From UBA10427 sp003500135 (GTDB taxonomy: Bacteria; Bacteroidota; Bacteroidia; Cytophagales; Cyclobacteriaceae): 34,903 nucleotides of DNA. Location of the stretch: the NCBI GenBank assembly GCA_963966275.1, contig CAWZYQ010000025.1:1-34903 (forward strand). The letters run 5' to 3'. The notes below the pieces were generated by a model. It saw nothing but the letters and a program-made list of their open reading frames with translations. It was not told the origin of the DNA and did not search any database. Made by a program: the position numbers and the translations under genes. Shown here piece after piece: positions 26,501-33,878 of this stretch (the stretch's first letter is position 1; every line of letters starts with the position of its first letter).

Positions 26501-28065
26501 AAATAATGCGATAAATGCTGGGCCCTGTCAGACAATATGGCCAAAGGCGCGTCATTTCCCATAGAACCAAGTGGCTCTTTCTTCTGTATCGCCATTGGGC
26601 CCAGAATAACTTTCAGATCCTCTGATGTCATTCCGTGGGCAATTTGCCGCTGTGTGAGGGAATCAAGATCATCTGAAAAGGCGCTACTTTCTGATTCCGG
26701 TAAGTCTTTTAGCCCAGCTTTATTTGCTTTCAACCATTCGCCATAAGGTTTACTGGTACAAATATCCTTTTTTAGCTCCTCGTCACTTATTATCCTTCCC
26801 TGTGACAGGTCGGCAATAAACATTTTACCGGGTTGCAAACGCCCCTTGAGCGCCACTTTAGACTGATCTACCGGAAGGGCCCCAGCTTCTGATGACATGA
26901 CAAGTTTATCATCTTCAGTCAGACAATACCTCGATGGTCTCAAGCCATTTCTGTCGAGGGTGGCGCCAACAACATTGCCATCTGTAAAACAGATTGATGC
27001 AGGTCCATCCCAGGGCTCCATCATTGAAGCGTGGTACTCATAGAAGTCCTTTTTATATTGTTCCATGAGCTCGTTTTCCTGCCATGCTTCTGGTATGACC
27101 ATCATAATGGCATGAGCGATTGGACGGCCACCTAACACTAATATCTCGATCATACTATCGAGGTTAGCAGAATCGGAGTGCTTCGAATCACAAATAGGCA
27201 GCATTTTTTCAATATCATCATCATGAAACAATGATGAGCGCATCAGTGACTCCTTGGAACTCATCCAGTTCACATTGCCCCGGATTGTGTTTATTTCGCC
27301 ATTGTGAGCAATAAATTTGAATGGCTGTGCTAATTTCCATTTGGGAAATGTATTGGTAGAAAACCGTGAGTGCACAAGGGCCAATGCTGTTTTCATTCTT
27401 TCATCCTGTAAATCGAGGAAATATGGCCTTACCTGGTCAGTTCTTAGCTGACCCTTGTAGATCATAGTTTTATATGAAAATGAAAGGAAATAGAAATCCC
27501 CGTTATTCCCTTCAACGTGGTGGCCAATATAGTGTGTTGTATATCTTTTTAATACATACAGTTTGCGTTCCAAATCTGCCGGATCACTGATCTTGCGGTG
27601 TTTTACAAATACCTGCTCGCACTTCGGCTCCAGTGATTTGGCGGTTGCGCCAATGTGTTCATTATATACTGGTACTTCCCTGAACCCCAACAACTCAAAA
27701 CCGAGCTCATCCATGTGCTTCAAAAGTAGCTTACGGCAGTTTTCCCGTACCTTTTCGTCGGCGGGAAAAAAAACATTTCCAACCCCGTAAGCACCGTACT
27801 CCGGAAGATTTATGCCTAATTTGTCACACTCCCCCTTAAGAAAATTATGTGGATTTTGAATTAATATTCCTGCGCCATCACCGGTTTCTGGCTCACATCC
27901 GCATCCGCCTCTGTGTTCCATATTCACCAGCATCTGAAGCGCATCTTCTATGATGTCGTGAGATTTTTTACCCTTAAGGTTGGCCACAAACCCGATCCCG
28001 CAAGAGTCATGTTCCATTTGAGGCACATACATACCTTTTTGGCCTACAATTTCATTCATCCCCAT
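23527..28065 (-). CDS. gltB: glutamate synthase large subunit
   Basis: GltB makes two glutamates from glutamine and 2-oxoglutarate. The 1512-residue product is full length. The N-terminal glutaminase nucleophile is Cys22 in HDSCGIGF, implying removal of a 21-residue propeptide. Next come [20 protein letters not shown], the central domain, the FMN-binding synthase domain ([30 protein letters not shown]) and the 3Fe-4S motif [15 protein letters not shown] (C-x5-C-x4-C). The C-terminal glycine-rich beta-helix is [12 protein letters not shown]-like. The ATG at 28065 is used; another lies at 28059. Upstream is a 490-bp region with phased direct repeats. Confidence 0.98.
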   Translation of the reverse strand: [1512 protein letters not shown]

Positions 28066-28557
28066 ATATCATTTATTAAATTTCCTAAATTACCCTGATG
28101 TTTTGATTTTAAATCTTGACAGGAACCTTCAATTATCACACACTGAATACACCTTAATTGACAGGCATTATTAAGGTTTTGAACCCTCAAATATAATCAA
28201 AATATTATACTTTTAAACATAATTTTTTCAAAATATTCGATTGACAAGGTGATATTTAATGATATTTTAAAAAATATTCGATATGTTTTAATATTTACAA
28301 TATGAGGAGAATTTAAAGAGGTTTAGTTATAAACTTCACATTGGAAGATCAGAAGAAATCCGAATCGCTTTTCTCAAAAATTCAGACATTTATGTGTAAA
28401 TCAAAAGAAAGCGGTGTGAAAAAGTTTGATTTCAAACTACAAAAAATGATAAAGACGAAAATAATTGGCCCGAAAACAAAGGAATGCATTCGATCGCAAT
28501 TTTATTTTAATTTCATACTATTTTGGTGAAGGCATCTAATTTTCTTTAACTGCCCTG
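28066..28557. promoter_or_regulatory. 492-bp gltBD upstream region with phased direct repeats
   Basis: This very A/T-rich interval separates the start of gltB from the end of metX, both on the minus strand. TTGACAGG occurs at 28116-28123 and 28158-28165, and TTGACAAGG at 28241-28249. The 12-mer AAAATATTCGAT occurs at 28230-28241 and 28271-28282. The offsets are 42, 83 and 41 bp, close to whole numbers of DNA turns. ACCTTAAT/ATTAAGGT arms (28151-28177) form a hairpin at the predicted start of the gltB transcript. I see no convincing gene. Confidence 0.5.
28188..28195 (-). promoter_or_regulatory. candidate -7 promoter element for gltBD
   Basis: Read on the minus strand this is TATATTTG, an exact TAnnTTTG match. 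The -33 position holds GTTTA, a partial match at 19-nt spacing. Transcription would start near 28182, giving a leader of about 117 nt to the gltB ATG. Confidence 0.45.
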
Positions 28558-29610
28558 TTAACTTTTAGCTGCGTATATCTTTTTCAATTTCGATTTACTA
28601 TAAAAATTATTTATGCTGGCTGCAAGTTTTTCAAACTCCAGTAAAAATCCATCGTGCCCATAATCGCTTTGGAGCTCCTCATAATAACCATTTGTAACAG
28701 CTTCTGCCAAAAACTTTTGCTCGTTGGTGGGAAATAGAATGTCTTTATCAATACCTACAAACAGACTTTTAGCTTTTATTTTTTCAAGTGCCTTTATAAC
28801 TCCTCCTCTTTTTCTACCAACATTCTGAGAGTCCATGGCTTTAGACAAAAGATAATACGTAAAGGCATTGAAACGCTTAACAAGTTTTTCGCCTTGATAG
28901 CGTTGATACGAACCTGCCCTGAAATTGTCCCAGTTGCTGTCTGATGTTTCTTGCTGCGTTTTTTGATATTGCGCATAATGACGATAGGAAAGCAAAGCGG
29001 TTGCCCTTGCTGTTTTCATTCCCTCAACTCCGGCGTCATCTGTTTGATGCGACCAGGTAGGGTCTGTTTCAATGGCCATGCGTTGTGTTTCATTGAATGC
29101 AATACCCCAGGGAGAGTGCTGTGCATTTGCGCCAATAGCGATTAGATGTTCGAATACTTCAGGGCAGATGATAGACCATTCAATAGCCTGTTGGCCTCCC
29201 ATAGAGCAGCCAATAAGGGTATGTACCTTTTCAATGCCCAGAGATTGTCTCAATAATTCAAAACAGTAAACCATATCCCTGTTGGTCAATTGAGGGAAAT
29301 CGTGGTAGTACTTTTTCCCTGTTCGGGGGTTTATAGTCAGCGGGCCTGTAGAACCATAGCAACTCCCCGGCATATTGACACATATGATATAGTGGCGCTC
29401 AGGATCGTACAATTTCCCCGGGCCGAATAAACCCGGCCACCAATCGGTCACATTGGAGCTACCCGAGAATGCATGACATACCCAAATCACATTATCTTTA
29501 TTCTCGTTTAAATTTCCCAAAGTGGAATAGAAAAGGTCGAACTCAGGCAGAGACCTACCGGACTCCAGCCTGAATTCTTTGTTATAATTAAAATTGTGAT
29601 GCTGTACCAT
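28558..29610 (-). CDS. metX: homoserine O-acetyltransferase
   Basis: MetX activates homoserine for direct sulfhydrylation; O-acetylhomoserine is the product expected of this family. The 350-residue alpha/beta hydrolase has the nucleophile Ser136 in GCSMGGQQAIEWS and the upstream CVNMPGSCYGSTGPL and INPRTGKKY signatures. The C-terminal catalytic His is in SDYGHDGFLLE, and the Asp in FVGIDKDILFPTNEQ. Acetyl versus succinyl specificity was not tested. It starts 1 nt after metY, which uses its product, so the two genes form one pathway operon governed by the SAM-I riboswitch upstream. Confidence 0.96.
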   Translation of the reverse strand: MVQHHNFNYNKEFRLESGRSLPEFDLFYSTLGNLNENKDNVIWVCHAFSGSSNVTDWWPGLFGPGKLYDPERHYIICVNMPGSCYGSTGPLTINPRTGKKYYHDFPQLTNRDMVYCFELLRQSLGIEKVHTLIGCSMGGQQAIEWSIICPEVFEHLIAIGANAQHSPWGIAFNETQRMAIETDPTWSHQTDDAGVEGMKTARATALLSYRHYAQYQKTQQETSDSNWDNFRAGSYQRYQGEKLVKRFNAFTYYLLSKAMDSQNVGRKRGGVIKALEKIKAKSLFVGIDKDILFPTNEQKFLAEAVTNGYYEELQSDYGHDGFLLEFEKLAASINNFYSKSKLKKIYAAKS

Positions 29611-29611
29611 A

Positions 29612-30937
29612 TTATACCAAAACCTTTGAGGTTTCTTCTACTTTTTTAAATGCCTTTTCAAAATCTTCCTTGATATCATCTATATGTTCTATTCCTACCG
29701 ATACACGTAGTTGAGTTGGCTCAACACCCGCTTTTAGTTGCTCTGTCTGGGAAAGCTGTTGATGTGTGGTAGAGGCAGGATGGATAATTAAAGTTTTGGC
29801 ATCGCCTACATTTGCCAGGTGGCTCACCAGCTCCAGGTTATTCACAAAGGCCTTGGCCTGTTCATAATCACCTTTCAGGGCAAAAGATAAAACTCCCCCA
29901 AAACCATGTTTCAGATACTTCTGAGCATTTACATGGGCCGAACTGCTTTTTAGCCCAGGATAATTTACTTTTGATACCAAAGGATGGGTTTCAAGCCAAC
30001 TTGCCAGTGCAAGTGCATTTTGTACCGTTCTCTCTGCACGAAGCGAAAGCGTTTCCAGCCCCTGTAACAATTGAAATGAATTGAATGGGCTCAAAGCGGG
30101 GCCAAAATCACGCAGGCCTTCTACTCTCGCCCTGATGGCAAAGGCTACATTTGGCAAGCCAAGTGGGTTATTGTCACCAAAAGTTTCCCAGAACCCCAGG
30201 CCATGGTAGCCTTGGGAAGGCTCTGTGAACTGAGGGAATTTCCCGTTGCCCCAGTTGTAATTACCTGCATCTACAATCACGCCGCCAATACTCGTGCCAT
30301 GACCACCGATCCATTTTGTGGCTGACTGCACTACAATGTTTGCACCGTATTGAATTGGCCGGGCCAGATAGCCACAAGCACCAAATGTATTGTCAACGAT
30401 CAAAGGGAGATCGTGTTTTTTGGCAAGCGCTGACAGTTGTTCGAAATCCGGAACGTGGAAGCCCGGGTTTCCAATTGTTTCCACATATAAAGCTTTGGTG
30501 TTTTCGTCAATTTGCTTTTCATAGGATGATACTTCCTCATCTTCGGTAAACCTTGCCTCCACTCCAATTCGCTTAAAGGCCACCTTAAACTGATTGTAGG
30601 TGCCTCCGTACAAATAACTTGATGTGACGAAGTTATCGCCGGTTTGCAAAATGTTGTTTAGGGCGATAAACTGTGCCGCCTGACCGGATGCTACCGCTAC
30701 TGCGGCCACCCCGCCTTCGAGCGCTGCAACACGTTTTTCAAAAACATCAGTGGTTGGGTTCATTATGCGCGTATAGATATTTCCAAATTCCTTTAGCGCA
30801 AATAAATTTGCCCCGTGATCTGCGTCTTTAAACACATAAGAGGTTGTTTGGTAAATAGGAACAGCCCTCGAACCTGTTGTCGGGTCCGGTTCCTGACCAG
30901 CATGAAGCTGTAGTGTTTCAAATTTTAATTCTGACAT
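29612..30937 (-). CDS. metY: O-acetylhomoserine aminocarboxypropyltransferase (sulfhydrylase)
   Basis: MetY is a PLP enzyme that makes homocysteine from O-acetylhomoserine and sulfide. The 441-residue product has the family opening FETLQLHAGQEPDPTTGSRA. The PLP-phosphate region is AAVAVASGQAAQFIALNNIL, the cofactor Asp is in LPLIVDNTFGACGYLARPI, and the Schiff-base Lys is about residue 208 in VVQSATKWIGGHGTSIGG. The length, longer than cystathionine gamma-synthase, fits the OAH sulfhydrylase subgroup. Its ATG at 30937 lies about 70 nt after the small Cys-rich frame and about 320 nt after the predicted transcription start. Confidence 0.96.
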   Translation of the reverse strand: MSELKFETLQLHAGQEPDPTTGSRAVPIYQTTSYVFKDADHGANLFALKEFGNIYTRIMNPTTDVFEKRVAALEGGVAAVAVASGQAAQFIALNNILQTGDNFVTSSYLYGGTYNQFKVAFKRIGVEARFTEDEEVSSYEKQIDENTKALYVETIGNPGFHVPDFEQLSALAKKHDLPLIVDNTFGACGYLARPIQYGANIVVQSATKWIGGHGTSIGGVIVDAGNYNWGNGKFPQFTEPSQGYHGLGFWETFGDNNPLGLPNVAFAIRARVEGLRDFGPALSPFNSFQLLQGLETLSLRAERTVQNALALASWLETHPLVSKVNYPGLKSSSAHVNAQKYLKHGFGGVLSFALKGDYEQAKAFVNNLELVSHLANVGDAKTLIIHPASTTHQQLSQTEQLKAGVEPTQLRVSVGIEHIDDIKEDFEKAFKKVEETSKVLV

Positions 30938-31009
30938 GGTTTAGTGATTTTTGGTTAATTCAATATTGACTATATGTGAAAACGGTGGTGTAGTTTAGGG
31001 CAATTAATC

Positions 31010-31132
31010 CTAACAACAACGCATGCACATACCACAACAGATAGACATCAACTCATTAAAAAATTGCTGAATGAATGCCGATTGGCATGATGTCCTGTTT
31101 TTGATACTTGAAAGAAATGTGCTTTTTTCCAT
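31010..31132 (-). CDS. Cys/Met-rich upstream open frame, candidate leader peptide for metYX
   Basis: Between the SAM-I aptamer and metY is an open minus-strand frame ending with TAG at 31012-31010. From the ATG at 31132 it encodes 40 residues; the last twelve are MSICCGMCMRCC, with five Cys and three Met. In-frame ATGs exist at 31159 (inside the aptamer P4 loop, so unlikely), 31138 (overlapping the P1 3' strand), 31132 and 31048 (giving just the 12-residue peptide). Start choice is therefore uncertain. The tail is rich in the amino acids this operon produces or feeds, as in attenuation leader peptides. I do not recognise the sequence. No clear intrinsic terminator follows. Confidence 0.5.
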   Translation of the reverse strand: MEKSTFLSSIKNRTSCQSAFIQQFFNELMSICCGMCMRCC

Positions 31133-31136
31133 ATTC

Positions 31137-31246
31137 ATCAATTTATATTCTTCCAACATAGGAATCAGGAATTAGCACCTTGACTTAGCTATCAGGTTGC
31201 TAGGGCTTCGCAGAGCCTGTCTCTCCACCCTTCTGTATAAATCAAT
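31137..31246 (-). ncRNA. SAM-I (S-box) riboswitch upstream of metYX
   Basis: The minus-strand RNA contains the S-box signature blocks in order: AGGGTGGAGAGAC (ending near 31219), GGCTCTGCGAAGCCC, TAGCAACCTG, and AAGGTGCTAATTCC (to 31168). P1 is formed by ATTGATTTATA (31246-31236) and TATAAATTGAT (31147-31137), 11 pairs with two G-U wobbles. P4 is the short TTCC/GGAA stem at 31164-31151. The position upstream of methionine-synthesis genes matches the known role: SAM binding turns expression off. The expression platform is not obvious, because no terminator hairpin with T-run follows P1. Confidence 0.95.
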
Positions 31247-31259
31247 ACCTTATTGATTT
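31239..31259 (-). other. 5'-terminal hairpin of the metYX leader that competes with riboswitch P1
   Basis: AAATCAATA (31259-31251) pairs perfectly with TATTGATTT (31247-31239) around a 3-nt AGG loop. Its 3' arm shares eight bases with the 5' strand of riboswitch helix P1, so both helices cannot form at once. It lies at the predicted transcription start. It might stabilise the mRNA end, act as an anti-P1 element, or be a DNA-level operator. Confidence 0.6.
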
Positions 31260-31265
31260 GGATTA

Positions 31266-31297
31266 CAATGATAGCAGAGCTTTATCGTATTTCCAAA
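31266..31297 (-). promoter_or_regulatory. Bacteroidota-type promoter for the metYX leader
   Basis: On the minus strand TTTG (31297-31294) is followed after 20 nt by TATCATTG (31273-31266), a one-mismatch match to TAnnTTTG. Predicted transcription starts near 31260, just before the leader hairpin and the SAM-I aptamer, which fits the need to transcribe the whole aptamer. Confidence 0.6.
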
Positions 31298-31401
31298 ATA
31301 AGCCCTCAAAAAAATTTTCACGGTGTTTTTATCGCACAGCTATCAAATAGAATTTTATTTTTTTATGGTAATCGAAATATTTCCATAATTTAGCCCGGAT
31401 T

Positions 31402-31478
31402 ATAGCCACTGGCCAAAATGCCGACTGTAACTACGGCTATTCGATCTATTTGAATTTATTTATTGCCTCTCTGGCAAT
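31402..31478 (+). other. two short inverted repeats upstream of the GNAT-like gene
   Basis: ATAGCC (31402-31407) pairs with GGCTAT (31435-31440), and ATTGCC (31462-31467) pairs with GGCAAT (31473-31478) around TCTCT. The second hairpin ends 20 nt before the ATG at 31499. Together they could form a small structured leader. There is no T-run and no recognised RNA family. Confidence 0.3.
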
Positions 31479-31498
31479 CACTGAGTACTGATCTTATT

Positions 31499-32668
31499 AT
31501 GAAGATTGAAGAAGTAAACAATGCTGCACTAGCGCAGGAATTCATACATTTCCCGATACGACTTTATAAGAACGAAAAGCGCTGGATACGCCCTCTTGAT
31601 AAAGACATCGAAGCGGTATTTGATCGAAGTAAAAATAAGAAATTCAGAGATGGCGATTGTATCCGATGGGTTTTAAAAGACAATGATGGAGAAACCTTAG
31701 GGCGGATTGCGGCTTTTTTTGACAATAAATCAAAAAACAAAAATAATGATCAGCCCACTGGAGGGGTTGGCTTTTTCGAATGCATAAATGACCAGTCGGC
31801 GGCTAATCTGCTATTTGATACCTCCAAAGCCTGGCTTGAACAAAAAGGCCTGGAAGCAATGGATGGCCCAATTAATTTCGGCGAAAGGGATCGATGGTGG
31901 GGGTGTCTTATAGAGGGCTTCGATATTGAACCGAATTACTGCTGTAATTATAATTTTCCTTATTACAGCAACTTATTTGAAAACTATGCCTTTAAGACAT
32001 ATTTCAAGCAATATACATACAGCAGAAAGGTATTGGATCCTGTAAGTGGGCGATATCAGGAAAAAGCAGACTACATCACAAATGATCCGAAGTTTCATGT
32101 TACACACATGGATAAAAAAAAGCTGGATACTTACACCAGATATTTTGTGGACATATACAATAAAGCATGGTCGGGGCATAAGGGTGTGCCTAAGTTGCAG
32201 TACAATACCGCGCGATTGATGATGAAGCAAATGAAGCCGATCATGGATGAGAAAATTATGGTTTTCGCATTTTATGACAACGAACCCATTGGTTTTTTTA
32301 TATCCTTGCCCGAAGTCAACCAGATTTTTAAATATGTAAATGGAAAATTGGACTGGATTGGTAAGATCAAATTTTTGTGGCACCAATGGCGGAGAACCAA
32401 TAAAAAAATGTATGGTGTTGTTTTTGGTGTAGTGCCTGAGTTTCACAGGAGGGGTGTTGACGGCGCTATGATCGTATATGCCCGTAACATACTACACTAC
32501 AAACACAAAAGGTATAATTACCTGGAAATGAACTGGATTGGCGATTTTAATCCAAAAATGATCAATATGATCAAACACCTCGATACGGAAGTGTCAAAAA
32601 CCCATATTACGTATCGTAAGCTTTTTGATGAATCTAGGCCATTCAAAAGACACCCAATACTGAATTAA
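31499..32668 (+). CDS. GNAT-like acyltransferase-domain protein
   Basis: The product from the ATG at 31499 is 389 residues and soluble. The N-terminal part (FIHFPIRLYKNEKRWIRPLD; LGRIAAFFDNKSKNKNN; GGVGFFECINDQSAANLLFD) resembles the first half of a GNAT fold. The C-terminal half has a second acetyl-CoA-site-like stretch (MYGVVFGVVPEFHRRGVDGA) followed by YNYLEMNWIGDFNPKMINMI. This double layout matches uncharacterised bacterial N-acetyltransferase-like proteins of about 390 residues. The substrate is unknown. A TTG at 31463 is open but overlaps a hairpin, and ATG is preferred. Its stop abuts the pheA stop with no gap. Confidence 0.75.
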   Translation: MKIEEVNNAALAQEFIHFPIRLYKNEKRWIRPLDKDIEAVFDRSKNKKFRDGDCIRWVLKDNDGETLGRIAAFFDNKSKNKNNDQPTGGVGFFECINDQSAANLLFDTSKAWLEQKGLEAMDGPINFGERDRWWGCLIEGFDIEPNYCCNYNFPYYSNLFENYAFKTYFKQYTYSRKVLDPVSGRYQEKADYITNDPKFHVTHMDKKKLDTYTRYFVDIYNKAWSGHKGVPKLQYNTARLMMKQMKPIMDEKIMVFAFYDNEPIGFFISLPEVNQIFKYVNGKLDWIGKIKFLWHQWRRTNKKMYGVVFGVVPEFHRRGVDGAMIVYARNILHYKHKRYNYLEMNWIGDFNPKMINMIKHLDTEVSKTHITYRKLFDESRPFKRHPILN

Positions 32669-33787
32669 TCAGCACATTTTGGCGTAGGAACCAAGCCATA
32701 GTAAATCCTTTTTGTGCCGCGATACAACATCATTGACATTTTCATCATCGATATGACCGTCAATGTCAATGTAAAAGTAGTATTTAAAGTTTTTACCTTT
32801 TTTGGCCGGGCGGCTTTCAATTTTAGTAAGGTTAATGCCTGCTTCATAGAAATCCTGAAGCAAATGCGCTAAACTTCCCGGTTTATCAGATGATTTGGCA
32901 AGAAAAGTAGTTTTATCATTAGCGCTCTTTTGGTTTTTCACGTCGTGACTAAGTATTAGAAAACGGGTGAAATTATCCTCTGAGTCTTCAATATTATCAA
33001 ATAAAATGGGCAAGTTATAAAGCTTGGCGGCAATGTGGGAACATATAGCGCCGCTATTGGGGTCCTCCATGGCGATTCTTACTGCTTTTGAAGTTGAATT
33101 TACCGGAATCATTTCAACCTCTTTCGGGTTGAACGATTCATTCATAAATTTACGACATTGCCTGAAGGCGATATCCTTAGAATAAATTTTTGTGACTTCA
33201 GATAGCTTTTCGGCTTTGGTACCAAACCCAAAATGGATGGGCAAACAAATTTCCGCAATAATTTTCAAGCCTGTCTTGCCGAGCTGATCAATCGTTTCCC
33301 CTACTATACCCTCCTGATTATTTTCTAATGGCACCACTCCATATCGGGTCCTTTTGGTCTCAAGCGCGCGAAATACCGCATTGATACTATCAAGCGCCAT
33401 ATATTCACTCATGGCGCCAAACCTGCTCTCGGCCGCCTGATGTGTGAAACTGCCCTCGGGACCCAGGTAAGCTACCAGCTCAGGAAGTTCCAGGTTTCGG
33501 CTAATAGCAAATATCTCAAGAAAAATTGCTTCTATTGCCGCTTTGTTGAGTAAGCCTTTATTTCTTTTGTCCAACCGCTCAATTATACTTTTTTCACGTT
33601 CAGGCCTGTAAATCACTGAATTGTTGCTACGTTTCAATTTACCTACACGCCTGACCACCTCCATACGTTGATTGAGTATTTCGAGTAACTGATTATCAAG
33701 TTGGTCGATTTCCTTTCTTAAATCTTCGAGCGTCAAAATTTCTTGAGTTTGGGTTTTTCTGAAATAAAACGCGGCAAATCTATCCAT
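32669..33787 (-). CDS. pheA: bifunctional chorismate mutase / prephenate dehydratase
   Basis: PheA converts chorismate to prephenate and then phenylpyruvate for phenylalanine synthesis. The 372-residue product has an AroQ-type mutase domain (LTLEDLRKEIDQLDNQLLEI; about residues 16-95). Next is the dehydratase domain (VAYLGPEGSFTHQAAESRFG, with the catalytic TRF motif in EDNFTRFLILS). A C-terminal ACT domain (AGINLTKIESRPAKKGKNF) carries the ESRP motif for phenylalanine feedback inhibition. The ATG at 33787 is preferred over a TTG six codons earlier. It converges on the GNAT-like gene and is divergent from the membrane-protein gene. Confidence 0.96.
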   Translation of the reverse strand: MDRFAAFYFRKTQTQEILTLEDLRKEIDQLDNQLLEILNQRMEVVRRVGKLKRSNNSVIYRPEREKSIIERLDKRNKGLLNKAAIEAIFLEIFAISRNLELPELVAYLGPEGSFTHQAAESRFGAMSEYMALDSINAVFRALETKRTRYGVVPLENNQEGIVGETIDQLGKTGLKIIAEICLPIHFGFGTKAEKLSEVTKIYSKDIAFRQCRKFMNESFNPKEVEMIPVNSTSKAVRIAMEDPNSGAICSHIAAKLYNLPILFDNIEDSEDNFTRFLILSHDVKNQKSANDKTTFLAKSSDKPGSLAHLLQDFYEAGINLTKIESRPAKKGKNFKYYFYIDIDGHIDDENVNDVVSRHKKDLLWLGSYAKMC

Positions 33788-33878
33788 TTTGCCCAGCAAT
33801 GACAAAAGAATATTGGCAGAAAGTAAAGTTTTCTGTTATTTTGGGCTTTGCATCTATGTGCTAGCCAAATACTTTTTT

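Noticed and set aside
24437..28098. Several 60-120-codon plus-strand frames opposite gltB
   Set aside because: gltB is a clear 1512-residue conserved protein; these frames are antisense shadows without coherent domains.
28341..28529. 62-codon plus-strand open frame between gltB and metX
   Set aside because: It starts with TTG, its only internal ATG leaves 44 residues, and the sequence shows no fold or family features. It lies in A/T-rich DNA with no promoter match.
31046..31105. Riboswitch terminator hairpin ATGCC-AATC-GGCAT followed by T6
   Set aside because: The stem is only 5 bp and about 12 nt separate it from the T-run, so it does not have terminator geometry.
31157..31159. First ATG of the Cys-rich frame as the true start
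   Set aside because: It is in the P4 loop of the SAM-I aptamer; initiation there would require unfolding the riboswitch. Later in-frame ATGs are more plausible.
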